A DNA stretch of 64,000 nucleotides from Leptotrichia wadei (GCF_007990445.1 NZ_AP019841.1:310001-374000), one strand, 5' to 3'. Shown: positions 1-9,118, counted from the stretch's first letter. The notes: generated by a model from the sequence alone, not told the origin. Made by a program: numbers and translations.

Positions 1-2
1 AA

Positions 3-2927
3 GAAATAATATCATTAGGTTCAATATCAAGTGGAGAACAGAACATTGATGATAAATTATTGGAACAGATGTTAAAGGATATGGATATTGCTCAGGCATT
101 ACAGCTTATGACACAGACAGTTACATCTAAAGAATGGAAAATTGAAACAGATGTACCAGAATATGTGGAAGTTGCTGAGAACATTCAACGACGTTTGAAT
201 AATCTTAATATATCAAAGTTATTGGAAAATATTTTGAGAGCCGAAATATATAAGAAGTCAATATTTGAAATAATATACGATAAGGATAGTTCAGGTAATA
301 CGATAATTAAAGATTTAATATTGTTGCCAAACAAATACATAAAGTATGATAAAGATAGTGGTTGGGTTGTTAAAACTCGTGATAGCGAAATTGCAATTGC
401 GAGTGAACCTAGCCGTTTTTTAGTTTGCGTTAATGAAGAGCGGTTAGATAATTTGCAAGGGAGCACGGATTTGTTGCCACTTGTTCCTGTATTTACAGCT
501 AAAGAAAGGCTGGAATCGAAATTAAATGCAATTATTGAAAAATATGGAGATATAATTACAGTATTTGCTTATGAGCCATCCGCGGAAACAGATCCACCAG
601 AAGTTGTTAAGGCAAGACAAAAAGATGTGGAAGCACAGGCTAAGGATTTAAAGGCTGCAAAAGGTAAGGATGTGCTGGCTGTTCCAAGTGCTGGAGAAAA
701 ATCATTGGACGATTTTATAAAATTCATAAAACTGGACGATTTGAAGCCTGAAATTTACCAGGAACTGTTAAACGAAAAAGCGAAATCGGTGCAAAGATAT
801 TTACTTGGAAGTACGCTTGTTGTTGGAGTGGATGGAAATAGTGGAAACAGAGCATTGGGTGAAGTTCATAAGGAGCAACAGAATTATAAGATAGAATCCA
901 AAGTTAAAAAAATTAGGGACTGGATTCAAAAGTTAATAGAGATAGATGCACGGCTTTATGGATATGATTCAGGGAACTTTTACTTTAAATTTGTGGAGGA
1001 AATAAATGAAACAGAAACTCTTGAACTGGAAGATAAAAGAACGAAAACTATATCAGAAAAAGTAAATTATATAGTGAAAATATCTGAAAGTGGTTATGCC
1101 TTTACAAAAACCAAAATAGCTGAGATATTAGGTGTCAAGGAAGCTGATTTAATAGAAGTTGAAAAAGAAAGTGGCAATTTAGAATTTTCCAAGCCTAAAA
1201 AAAAACTAAATATCAATAAAATAAATAAAAAGCGTGAACTGATAGAAAAGAATCAAGCACGATTTGATAAATTTATTGATAACAATTTTAAGAAATGGCA
1301 AAAAAATGTATTAAAAGCTATTCGTGAAAAGATAGAAAAGGCAAATGATATTTCTGATTTATATGATTTGGAGTTTGATTATGATAATACACTAGAAGAT
1401 ATGTTGTTAATATCAATGCTGCAAGGATTTGATAACGCTGTTATGATTGATAATAAAATTGTGGAATTTTCAAATACTAGAACTACAACAAGAAATGCAG
1501 CACTTGATAATTTCTTGAAAAAACATCCTGCTTTGTATAATGATATCGAGAACGAAATGGAGTATGCACGACAAAAATACTTTTGGATTAAAAAAGTCAC
1601 AGATGTAAATGTTACTGAAAAGATTTTTAAACAAATGTCAAATACTCTTGAAAATGGTGGAACGTTTAAAGAGTGGAAAAAAGACGTGGATAACATTTTA
1701 TCTCAGAGTGGGTTAACATTAAATGAGGGATATTTGAAAACAGTATTCAGAACTAACATGAATCACGCTTACAATGTGGGAATATATATGAAAATGGATA
1801 AATACAAGGAACGTTATCCATATTATCAATATTGTGGAACATTGGACGGCAGAGAACAGGAACATACAAGGGAGCTGAATGGAAAAATATTTAAGATAGG
1901 AACACCTGAAGCTGATAAATATTTTCCACCAAACGGATTTAACTGTAGGTGCTACACAGTATCTTTGACAGCGGATGAGGTAAATCCTGATGAAGTTGTA
2001 GGTAACGGAGATATTGACCAAGATGTAGGAAGTTTTGCTGGTAATATTGGAAATGATGAGTACATAGCAACGCTTGAAAAGAATTATAAACAAAAAGTAG
2101 ATACATTTGCCGATAAATATGATATTCCTGATTTTGTACTTACTAAACCATTGAAAAAAGATGGCAACAGTAGTATAATTGATACAATAAAAACAGTAAA
2201 AGAAGCAAATAATTATGCTGAAAAAGTATTAGGAGTTAAAGCTGATTATACAGGTATTGATGTACGTTGTGCTAATGAGTGGAATCGTGGGCTTGCAGCT
2301 ATGAAAAATAAATATCCAGAAGTTGCAGAGCAAATTAAATTCGTTGGAAGTATGCAAAAGAGAAATGAATTATTGAAAGCAGAATTAAAAAATTATGCTA
2401 AGAATAATAAATTGGCAAAAGGAACTAAAGAATTGCTTGATTATGTTTTAGGCAAATTGAATATAAAAAGTAATCGAACAGCGGAATCTTTTCATGTTAC
2501 TAGATTAGGAAACAATCCAGATGAGAACGAAATTATAAAAATAGTAAACAAGTATGCTGGAATATCATTGAACTCAAACTATTATAATAATTATGATAAT
2601 GTTATTGCTGAAAGAAAAAGACAAGTAACTAACGGATGGAAACCTGTTGGCTGTGATACGATGAAATCTATTTTTGATCATGAGTTTGGGCATCAAATTG
2701 ATAAATTACTGGGTATTTCTAAATCCAAAGATGTAAAAGAATATTTTGAAACCAATAAAACAGTAATATCAAAAAATCTTTCCAAATATGCGACTGTAAA
2801 AGTTGAGGAGTTTATAGCTGAAGCATGGAGTGAATATAAAAATAATCCAAAACCACGAGAAATTTCAAGAAAAGTAGGTAGATTTATAGAAAGGTCGTGG
2901 AAAGAATGGCAAAAGAAAAATTTATAA
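3..2927 (+). CDS. Phage portal (DUF935, Mu gp29-like) fused to MuF head-morphogenesis domain and C-terminal zincin domain; 5' end outside window
   Basis: The reading frame is open to the left edge, so the first Met-like codon at 60 is not the true start and the gene is partial. The N-terminal ~400 residues look like a DUF935/Mu gp29 portal, the ring through which DNA enters the capsid. A middle region around 1560-1980 matches the Mu gpF/MuF family, including its Cys-containing NCRCY end. The last ~250 residues hold HEFGH (2679-2693) followed by EEFIAEAW (2805-2828), the pattern of a zinc metallopeptidase (HExxH plus a downstream acidic ligand). MuF proteins with variable C-terminal effector domains are known as phage-encoded polymorphic toxins. 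The portal and MuF assignments are firm; the peptidase fold is read from the motif, and toxin activity is inferred. Confidence 0.85.
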   Translation, partial: EIISLGSISSGEQNIDDKLLEQMLKDMDIAQALQLMTQTVTSKEWKIETDVPEYVEVAENIQRRLNNLNISKLLENILRAEIYKKSIFEIIYDKDSSGNTIIKDLILLPNKYIKYDKDSGWVVKTRDSEIAIASEPSRFLVCVNEERLDNLQGSTDLLPLVPVFTAKERLESKLNAIIEKYGDIITVFAYEPSAETDPPEVVKARQKDVEAQAKDLKAAKGKDVLAVPSAGEKSLDDFIKFIKLDDLKPEIYQELLNEKAKSVQRYLLGSTLVVGVDGNSGNRALGEVHKEQQNYKIESKVKKIRDWIQKLIEIDARLYGYDSGNFYFKFVEEINETETLELEDKRTKTISEKVNYIVKISESGYAFTKTKIAEILGVKEADLIEVEKESGNLEFSKPKKKLNINKINKKRELIEKNQARFDKFIDNNFKKWQKNVLKAIREKIEKANDISDLYDLEFDYDNTLEDMLLISMLQGFDNAVMIDNKIVEFSNTRTTTRNAALDNFLKKHPALYNDIENEMEYARQKYFWIKKVTDVNVTEKIFKQMSNTLENGGTFKEWKKDVDNILSQSGLTLNEGYLKTVFRTNMNHAYNVGIYMKMDKYKERYPYYQYCGTLDGREQEHTRELNGKIFKIGTPEADKYFPPNGFNCRCYTVSLTADEVNPDEVVGNGDIDQDVGSFAGNIGNDEYIATLEKNYKQKVDTFADKYDIPDFVLTKPLKKDGNSSIIDTIKTVKEANNYAEKVLGVKADYTGIDVRCANEWNRGLAAMKNKYPEVAEQIKFVGSMQKRNELLKAELKNYAKNNKLAKGTKELLDYVLGKLNIKSNRTAESFHVTRLGNNPDENEIIKIVNKYAGISLNSNYYNNYDNVIAERKRQVTNGWKPVGCDTMKSIFDHEFGHQIDKLLGISKSKDVKEYFETNKTVISKNLSKYATVKVEEFIAEAWSEYKNNPKPREISRKVGRFIERSWKEWQKKNL

Positions 2928-3121
2928 AGGATTTGGAAGAGGCTTTAAAGAGAGCTGAAGAGCGAGGTTTTGAGCCAGAAGAAACTCAGGAAGAAAGAAA
3001 TGCGAGATTTGATAAAATGACACCAAAAGAGAAAGCGGAAGCAATAATTGCTGAAGTATTTGAGTTTAGTGGTGAGGGATTTTTAACAGAGGAAGAAGAG
3101 AAAGAGTGCACATACGAATAA
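2906..3121 (+). CDS. Small acidic protein of unknown function, possible partner of the MuF zincin domain
   Basis: A 71-residue, Glu/Lys-rich, probably helical protein with an acidic C-terminus and no recognised domain. Its ATG at 2906 lies inside the 3' end of the portal-MuF gene, in another frame, behind a GGAAAG stretch; a GTG at 2897 is an alternative start. The overlap implies translational coupling, and a terminator-like hairpin follows at once, so the pair forms a closed unit. By position it could be an immunity or chaperone protein for the upstream zincin domain, but no sequence similarity supports that. Confidence 0.6.
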   Translation: MAKEKFIKDLEEALKRAEERGFEPEETQEERNARFDKMTPKEKAEAIIAEVFEFSGEGFLTEEEEKECTYE

Positions 3122-3130
3122 TGATAAAAA

Positions 3131-3166
3131 TTAATCACAGGAGATAAAATTTCTGTGATTTTTTTA
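3131..3166 (+). terminator. Terminator-like hairpin between head genes
   Basis: A perfect 8-bp stem (AATCACAG with CTGTGATT) around a 12-base loop is followed directly by a T run. It separates the portal-MuF pair from the next head gene, so it may lower downstream expression instead of ending all transcription. Confidence 0.6.
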
Positions 3167-3180
3167 TGAAAGGAATTATT

Positions 3181-3660
3181 ATGAGAATTAGCATAACAAC
3201 CAATCTTGATAGTGTAAGTACAAGTTTTAAGGGAAAATTGAGGAGTATTAATAAAGAAGAAATGCTTGATGAAGTGGCGTTCTATATGGAAAACGAAATG
3301 CGGAAAAGATTTGATACTGGAACAGATTATCAAGGCAATGCTTGGGCTCCTTTGAAATTGAGAAAAGGTAAGCCACTTAGTGATACTGGAATGCTTAAAG
3401 GTTCATTGGGAGTGGCTGAAATAAAAGGGAATACGGTTTCAGTATTTACTAATGCCAAGTATGCAAAAATACAGGATAATGGTGGAGTGATAACACCTAA
3501 AAGTGCTAAAGTTTTGCATTTTAAAGTTGGCGGAACAGATTATTTTGCTAAGTCTGTTACTATTCCTAAGCGTCAGTTTAGTGGTGTAAGTGATAAAAAT
3601 AGAGAGGACTTAGTAAAAATTCTTAATGATTATTTCGTTAATAAGAAATTATTTTTGTAA
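3181..3660 (+). CDS. Phage virion morphogenesis protein (Mu gpG-like)
   Basis: A 159-residue protein of the phage virion-morphogenesis family, placed in Mu-type phages at head completion or head-tail joining. Family-like features are the region with RFDTGTDYQGNAW, the SDTGML segment and a PKRQF segment near the C-terminus. The ATG at 3181 is preferred to one at 3166, because AAAGGAATT sits just upstream of it and the earlier ATG lies in the T run of the preceding hairpin. It is followed by its own terminator-like hairpin. Confidence 0.8.
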   Translation: MRISITTNLDSVSTSFKGKLRSINKEEMLDEVAFYMENEMRKRFDTGTDYQGNAWAPLKLRKGKPLSDTGMLKGSLGVAEIKGNTVSVFTNAKYAKIQDNGGVITPKSAKVLHFKVGGTDYFAKSVTIPKRQFSGVSDKNREDLVKILNDYFVNKKLFL

Positions 3661-3677
3661 TTATGTATATAAATTTA

Positions 3678-3704
3678 AAGTTCGGTTAATAGCCGAACTT
3701 TTTA
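3678..3704 (+). terminator. Terminator-like hairpin after the morphogenesis gene
   Basis: Stem AAGTTCGG with CCGAACTT, six-base loop, then a T run. The next gene follows 35 bases later in the same direction. Confidence 0.65.
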
Positions 3705-3738
3705 TTATATAGAAATTTTAAAAGAGAGGAGGAATAAA

Positions 3739-4689
3739 ATGCCATTTGTATTATTTAAAGCTGGGGATTATGGAACAAAAGGGAAATGGAGTAATGAGCA
3801 ATTATCTAATCTTATAAATAATAAAAAGGAATTGGATGTGATTCCGTTTCATACAAGCGAATTTACAAAATTAGGAATGCTCAGGAATGAAATACCTGTT
3901 ATTGGGAAGTTTAAAAATATTTCTGTAAAAGATGATGAAATAATCGCCAATGATGTCGAGATATTTAATAGAGGAGAGTTTAGAAACCGAAAAGTAGATA
4001 GGTTATCTGTGGAAATAGAAAATGGAGAAATAACACGTGTAGGAGCGTTGCCTGTAGGAGTAGAACCTGCTGTAAGTAATAGCGGAAGTTTTGCAAACGG
4101 TGAGTTTTCACAAGGCTTTGAAATGGATTGGATAAATCAGAAAAGTATAATTGAATTTAGTAATGATAAAAATAATGATGGAGGAAATGGTGAAATGAAT
4201 TTTGATGAAATATTGAAAAAATTATTGGAATCAAGCGGCGAAGATAAGATAAAGGCAGTCAATGAAGTGCTAAAAACATTATCAAAAGAGGAATTACAAA
4301 AAATTGAAATTCCTAAAGATAAAGAGTCTGAAAAAACAGAAGATGAAATTAGAGAGGAAGTTAAAAAAGAATTTGCAAGAGAACAGGAAATAAAAGAATT
4401 TATGTCAAAAAATTCTAACAAAATAACACCTGCTTTGAAAAAGTTAGGAATTGAGGAGTTTGTTAAACAGTCTTTGGCTAGTAATAACGGAGTTATTGAA
4501 TTTTCTGAAAATGGTAATAGCCAAACAGTAAAATCAAGTGATATTTTATTTAAGTTATTTGAAAATTTACCAAGTTATGGCGGACATAAACCATTAGAAT
4601 TTAGCAGCGGTGATGATAATATCTCAAGACAGCAGCAAATGATAGCTGATGAAATAGCAGGATATAAAGCTAGAAATGGCTTAAAATAA
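3739..4689 (+). CDS. Prohead protease / scaffold protein (Mu I-Z-like)
   Basis: A 316-residue protein in the protease position between the morphogenesis and capsid genes. The N-terminal ~130 residues resemble the Mu gpI protease domain (VIPFHTSEFTKLG, DRLSVEIENG). The C-terminal half is Lys/Glu-rich and helical, as expected of a scaffold. An in-frame ATG at 4195 has GGAGG about ten bases upstream and would make a separate scaffold of about 165 residues, as Mu makes gpZ from within gene I. The protease assignment is by family resemblance and order; catalytic residues were not verified. Confidence 0.75.
   Translation: MPFVLFKAGDYGTKGKWSNEQLSNLINNKKELDVIPFHTSEFTKLGMLRNEIPVIGKFKNISVKDDEIIANDVEIFNRGEFRNRKVDRLSVEIENGEITRVGALPVGVEPAVSNSGSFANGEFSQGFEMDWINQKSIIEFSNDKNNDGGNGEMNFDEILKKLLESSGEDKIKAVNEVLKTLSKEELQKIEIPKDKESEKTEDEIREEVKKEFAREQEIKEFMSKNSNKITPALKKLGIEEFVKQSLASNNGVIEFSENGNSQTVKSSDILFKLFENLPSYGGHKPLEFSSGDDNISRQQQMIADEIAGYKARNGLK
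4180..4197 (+). promoter_or_regulatory. Internal ribosome binding site and start for a scaffold protein
   Basis: GGAGG at about 4180-4184 precedes the in-frame ATG at 4195, codon 153 of the protease gene. It falls at the boundary between the protease-like half and the helical half. Confidence 0.5.
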
Positions 4690-4712
4690 TTTAAAGTAAA
4701 GGAGTAATAATA

Positions 4713-5087
4713 ATGAGAAATAGAGTTAAATTTTTAGGTAAAGATGAAAAGAAAGACGTTGTGTTGAATGAATTTATGCCAAGAAAAATGGTAACATTGG
4801 CACAAGGCGAAGTTATAAAGTATGGGCAAGCATTAATTTATGATACAGCTACTGGAAAATATAAGAAGTATCAATCCGGTACGCCTGGAGGTAAACTGCC
4901 AAAAACTTTCTATGTTGGTGTAGATGAAGATGTAGATGCAACAAGTGAGGATTTAAAGATACAAGTTGTAAGGGCTAGTGATATTGACGGAACTCTTGTG
5001 ATTGGAGTAACTGAAACTGATTATGCAGCACTAGATAATTTGGATAAATATGGTATTAACGTTAGATTTGATAACATAAAAAAATAA
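4713..5087 (+). CDS. Probable head decoration protein
   Basis: A 124-residue, beta-rich protein directly before the major capsid gene, with a good site (AAAGGAG) upstream. Size, position and the small barrel-like pattern (VTLAQGEVIKYGQAL, then FYVGVDEDVD) suggest a lambda gpD-like or DUF2190-like capsid-stabilising protein. The assignment rests mainly on synteny and may be wrong in detail. Confidence 0.55.
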   Translation: MRNRVKFLGKDEKKDVVLNEFMPRKMVTLAQGEVIKYGQALIYDTATGKYKKYQSGTPGGKLPKTFYVGVDEDVDATSEDLKIQVVRASDIDGTLVIGVTETDYAALDNLDKYGINVRFDNIKK

Positions 5088-5107
5088 TAAATAGGAGATG
5101 ATAAAAG

Positions 5108-6112
5108 ATGTTAAGTGATATTCAATTAAAATTAATGGCATTATTTGCCGTAGTGCAGCCGAAAGTGCAAACGCACTACTTGGATAGATTTGGAAATGCG
5201 AACCCAGAATATATGAGTGATAATGAAACTATTCTTTTGAAAGATTTAAATGATTATTTAGTAGAAGCAAGTATTATTGAAAGAGGCAGTGAAATTCCTT
5301 TCATAAAGGTAAACGGAATGGAAAGTATGGCAATTACGCCTGATATTGTAGCTGCTTCTTATGAATTAAAACCTATTATGAATAATGGAACTGCAACATT
5401 TATTAACGGACAAATGATTGATCCTCAAAAATATCAAGAGGATAGATTACTTTTAAAATTAAAAAATGCAATTTTAAAAACTAAGGAAAAAATGGCTGCA
5501 AACGCCTTCTTACAAGGAAAGTATATTCAAGCAAACTCACAAACTGAAATTGATTTTAAATTTGATAGAGCGATTGCAAAAGATGCTAAAAAAATTGATA
5601 ACTGGGTTACTTTTTTCTTTGATATAATTGATGATTACGAAAGAAAAAATGGAGTAATGCCAGACAGAATTGAGTTGGGGAGAACTTTATTTGATAAATT
5701 AATTAAAAATAATGAATTTATTGAGATTGCAAAAGCTTATTCAAATTCAATCGGGCTGTCTGCTGACGAAAAACAAGTTTATTTAGATTTATTAGGACAA
5801 AGAATTTCTAAATTGAGAACAGCTCAAGACTTTAATGGTGAAGATATAGCAACTGACAATATGATTTATTTGTCAAATGATAATGCCTTAGTTCCTGTAT
5901 ATGCAGCACTTGAAGCAGTAGATGCAACAGGAAAGCCTTTTGTATTTGTTGGGCAGGAAATACTAGATGAAACAGCTGCTAATAAAGAGACTGCAAGAGC
6001 TAAAATGTTTTGTAAATCAGCATTTGCACCAGTAGTTGCTATTAAAGATTTTATTGTAAGATACGAAATTTCTAATACAGATAGTATTGCTATTGTGCCT
6101 AATTCAAAATAG
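5108..6112 (+). CDS. Major capsid protein
   Basis: A 334-residue protein in the main head-protein position. The middle (AITPDIVAASYELKPIM) and the conserved-looking C-terminus resemble the phage major capsid protein E (gpE-like) group within the HK97 fold. A strong site (AGGAGATG) lies upstream of the ATG. It is flanked by the decoration protein and a putative connector, the normal order. The role is secure from position; the exact family is less so. Confidence 0.75.
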   Translation: MLSDIQLKLMALFAVVQPKVQTHYLDRFGNANPEYMSDNETILLKDLNDYLVEASIIERGSEIPFIKVNGMESMAITPDIVAASYELKPIMNNGTATFINGQMIDPQKYQEDRLLLKLKNAILKTKEKMAANAFLQGKYIQANSQTEIDFKFDRAIAKDAKKIDNWVTFFFDIIDDYERKNGVMPDRIELGRTLFDKLIKNNEFIEIAKAYSNSIGLSADEKQVYLDLLGQRISKLRTAQDFNGEDIATDNMIYLSNDNALVPVYAALEAVDATGKPFVFVGQEILDETAANKETARAKMFCKSAFAPVVAIKDFIVRYEISNTDSIAIVPNSK

Positions 6113-6124
6113 TAGGTGGTAGAA

Positions 6125-6550
6125 ATGTTGGAAAAAGTGGGAGTAGCTTCTGAAAATGGAGTTACTTCTGATACAAAGCTGGATGAAAAACTATTTGAAA
6201 AAGTGCCATATATTCCAAAAGTGATAGCAATTGAAATTTGCAGATATTCCAAAAGAACGGCACAAGAATTTATTGATTATATTGATAACCAGCTTATACC
6301 AGATTGTAAAACTTTTGTAATGGTATTTATAGGCGGAGAAAAGTATAGTTTTTTAGATTCTGACACAAAAAGAATATTGCAGGAGCTTTATGTAGCTTGG
6401 AAAATATACGAAAGTCTGGAAAAAGAGAAAATTTCAGAAGATAAAAGAGATACGCTTTATAAATTGCTGGAAAGTTTAAAAGGAAGTTCTGAAAACGGTG
6501 GCTCAAGTCTTTTGAATGATAATAGATACGGTAGAATTTATAAGTTTTAG
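6125..6550 (+). CDS. Putative head-tail connector protein
   Basis: A 141-residue, largely helical protein between the capsid gene and a tail-completion candidate, where head-tail adaptors are encoded. No specific family was recognised. The ATG at 6125 follows AGGTGG at a 5-base spacing, so it is preferred to the in-frame GTG at 6116. Function is inferred from position only. Confidence 0.6.
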   Translation: MLEKVGVASENGVTSDTKLDEKLFEKVPYIPKVIAIEICRYSKRTAQEFIDYIDNQLIPDCKTFVMVFIGGEKYSFLDSDTKRILQELYVAWKIYESLEKEKISEDKRDTLYKLLESLKGSSENGGSSLLNDNRYGRIYKF

Positions 6551-6561
6551 GAGTTGATAAG

Positions 6562-7020
6562 ATGTTTGATACAGTATTTCAAAAATTTGAGAAAGAACTA
6601 AAAAAAGATTATCCTGATTATCAATTTTATATAACAGACGATTTAGAAGCTGAAGATTTTTTAATAAATTCTGTTATATGTGAAATATCCAATATCACAA
6701 TTAGCAATTCAAAACATTATAATGTTACACTGAATTTTTATATCATAAAGCCTAAAATACAAGATAATTTAGGAAGTTTTATTTTACAGGCATTGGATAT
6801 TCAAAGAAAAATACAGGATTTAGATGAGAATAAAAAAATATTTTTTGCACCTAAAATGGAAATGCAGTTTGGAGAACTGAGAGCGAAAGAGAAAAAAGAA
6901 ACATTAAGGGTATGCCTAATAACGGGGGTATTTGATACATCTTTTCCAATAAAGTATGTAATTGACAATAAAGAGAAATACAAACCTATTGAGCATATAT
7001 ATCTGAATAACGGGAAATAA
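6562..7020 (+). CDS. Putative tail terminator / neck protein
   Basis: A 152-residue alpha/beta protein directly upstream of the tail sheath gene, where contractile-tail phages encode tail-terminator or head-closure proteins. The strand-rich middle (YNVTLNFYIIKP) fits such a fold, but no family signature was identified. GGAGTTGATAAG precedes the ATG. A terminator-like hairpin follows. Confidence 0.55.
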   Translation: MFDTVFQKFEKELKKDYPDYQFYITDDLEAEDFLINSVICEISNITISNSKHYNVTLNFYIIKPKIQDNLGSFILQALDIQRKIQDLDENKKIFFAPKMEMQFGELRAKEKKETLRVCLITGVFDTSFPIKYVIDNKEKYKPIEHIYLNNGK

Positions 7021-7026
7021 TAACAT

Positions 7027-7051
7027 AAGACTGGATAATTTCAGTCTTTTT
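7027..7051 (+). terminator. Terminator-like hairpin between neck and sheath genes
   Basis: Stem AAGACTG with CAGTCTT followed by five T. It marks the boundary between head and tail modules. Confidence 0.6.
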
Positions 7052-7071
7052 GACAAAGGAGAGGATTGGAA

Positions 7072-8205
7072 ATGAATGGAAGTCCAAAATTTGTTTTGGA
7101 AATTGAAGAAAGAGCAGGAACAGCAATAGCAAGAAGTGAACAGGGCGTTGTTGGTGTGGTACTGTTCGATAGCACGAAAGACACAGAAAAACACGTCTAT
7201 GCCAGCAGAGGAGACGTATTGCAGACAGACTGGGATAATGACAATTACAATCTTTTGAAAGATTTGGCATTTGTAGGAAGTCCATATAAGGTTATAGTTC
7301 GTAGAGTGAAAGAAGACGCTAGAGATAGCGTAAAAATAACTGACATATTAAGTGATTTAGAAAATGATGTTGACAGCATTGTTATACCAAAAGCTACCGA
7401 AAGTGAGACAGATGATTTAATTAGCTATGCAAAAAGTCGGCATAATACAGAACTTGGTAAATTGGCTTTAGACTTTAATCAGGCACATTTTTTTACGTTT
7501 GTAGCAAGCGATAAAGTGCCAGATCATCACGCTATTATAAATAATGGAATAACAGGAGCAGTTGTAAATGGGCATGAATACAGTGATAAGGAATTTGCGT
7601 TGGCTATAGCAAGTCTAGAGGCAGGATGTCCTATTTCAAGAAGTATTACAAATATGAAAATGGGATTCTTGGATAAATGTGATATTCCAGCAGAACCAGG
7701 TAAAATTACAAAAAAAGGTAAAATTGCGGTTAGCGTTCAACGTGACGACAGCGGTATTAGCTACTATGTAATTAATCGTGGAGTTACTTCATTTATAACA
7801 CCTGACACAAAAAAACAGCGTAGATTTAGTAAAGTTAAAGTTGTAAGAAGTTTATTTATAATTACTGAAGACTTGAAAAAATCTTGGAATGACTATAAAG
7901 GTGCGAGATTAAATGGTTATTTAAATAAAATGGCTTTTTTGAATGCGGTTAATGCTTATACTCAAAGCCTTATGAACCAGGGAATACTTGATCCAGATTA
8001 TTCAAATACTTTTGATATTGATATAGAACAGCACAAACTTTATTTAATGACAGAAAAAGGTATATCAAGAGATGAAGTGGATAAAATGAGTGAAGCAAGA
8101 TTGCGTAGAATTAATACGGTTGATGTTGTTTATGCAAGATGTGATGAATTAATGCCGCTTGATTGTATGGAAGATTTTTATGGAAAAGCGATAATTCAAA
8201 GTTAG
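7072..8205 (+). CDS. Tail sheath protein
   Basis: A 377-residue contractile-tail sheath protein. The order sheath, tube, chaperone, tape measure is diagnostic. The C-terminal third (VVRSLFIITEDLKKSW, FLNAVNAYTQSLMNQG) resembles the conserved sheath C-terminal domain that polymerises around the tube. It is near the short end for the family, like PBSX XkdK-type sheaths. The ATG at 7072 follows AAAGGAGAGG; the TTG two codons earlier is not preferred. Confidence 0.85.
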   Translation: MNGSPKFVLEIEERAGTAIARSEQGVVGVVLFDSTKDTEKHVYASRGDVLQTDWDNDNYNLLKDLAFVGSPYKVIVRRVKEDARDSVKITDILSDLENDVDSIVIPKATESETDDLISYAKSRHNTELGKLALDFNQAHFFTFVASDKVPDHHAIINNGITGAVVNGHEYSDKEFALAIASLEAGCPISRSITNMKMGFLDKCDIPAEPGKITKKGKIAVSVQRDDSGISYYVINRGVTSFITPDTKKQRRFSKVKVVRSLFIITEDLKKSWNDYKGARLNGYLNKMAFLNAVNAYTQSLMNQGILDPDYSNTFDIDIEQHKLYLMTEKGISRDEVDKMSEARLRRINTVDVVYARCDELMPLDCMEDFYGKAIIQS

Positions 8206-8222
8206 GAAAGGAATGATAAAGA

Positions 8223-8651
8223 ATGGATATATTTAAGGCAAATCAGGTAATTTCTGGCTCACATGGTACTCTTATGATTGATGGACAGGTATTTGCAGAA
8301 GTATCTGAGGTGAAAATAGAAACAAAAATAGAAAGGAAAGAAGTATGGCTTCCTGGAGGACAAAAAGGAGAAAAAATTGTTGGAGCTAGTGGAGAAGGCA
8401 CTATTAAAAGATACAAGTTGAATTCAAACTGGTTTAAAAAGTTTACGAAATTAGCTAAAGGAAATGAGGTATATTTTGAATTGTATTTCCAAATAGATGA
8501 TCCTGATGTAGCAGGAGCGGAAGCTATAAGAATTACTGATTGCTGGAATAAGGACGGATTTTCTTTGGAAGCTAAGCGTGGAGAAGAAATGAATGAAGAG
8601 CTAAAAATTGGATATCTTCCAATAAATCTTAAAGCTGTTGAGTTAATTTAG
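8223..8651 (+). CDS. Tail tube protein (XkdM-like)
   Basis: A 142-residue protein after the sheath gene, resembling the PBSX XkdM/DUF2001 tail tube family. It opens with a beta-strand pattern (SHGTLMIDGQVFAEVSEV) and has a glycine-rich GASGEGTI segment. It would stack as rings to form the inner tube. AGGAAAGGAATG precedes the start. Confidence 0.85.
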   Translation: MDIFKANQVISGSHGTLMIDGQVFAEVSEVKIETKIERKEVWLPGGQKGEKIVGASGEGTIKRYKLNSNWFKKFTKLAKGNEVYFELYFQIDDPDVAGAEAIRITDCWNKDGFSLEAKRGEEMNEELKIGYLPINLKAVELI

Positions 8652-8668
8652 AAAGAAAGGAGTAAGTT

Positions 8669-9118
8669 ATGGATTTAAAAGAATTGTTGAAAAAACGTGA
8701 AGAAGCAAGTAAATACAGAGAAAAAAAATCAATAATAGAATTTACTTTAAAAAGTTATAAAGATACTAAATTTAAGTTAAAAGTTCCTGATTTTCAGGGA
8801 TTTGTAAGTTTTTGCTCTAAAATAGGCATTGATTTTAATGCCAGTAAAAAAGAAATGCAACAGATATTTATTGAAAAAGTCACTAAGTCAAACTCTGCTA
8901 TATGCGAATATCTTTTTGATACTTTTATTGAGCCAAACTTTACAGAGTTTGCAGGAGAACTAATGGCGGAATTAAATGCTCAAAGTCGAATAGCTGTATT
9001 TAAAGATTTCTTTGATAATGAAGAAATTTTAGAAATATTCACGTTAGTTGTGAACAAGCAAACTGCAATGTTTAATGATAATAAAAATCCTAATATTGTT
9101 GAGCTAAAAAAAAAATAG
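8669..9118 (+). CDS. Tail assembly chaperone, short form (XkdN-like)
   Basis: A 149-residue protein of the XkdN tail-assembly chaperone family, between the tube and the tape measure. It ends in ELKKK at a run of ten A (9106-9115). The -1 frame stays open through that run and into the next ORF, as in the gpG/gpGT system of lambda-like tails, where a minor frameshift product binds the tape measure. Confidence 0.8.
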   Translation: MDLKELLKKREEASKYREKKSIIEFTLKSYKDTKFKLKVPDFQGFVSFCSKIGIDFNASKKEMQQIFIEKVTKSNSAICEYLFDTFIEPNFTEFAGELMAELNAQSRIAVFKDFFDNEEILEIFTLVVNKQTAMFNDNKNPNIVELKKK

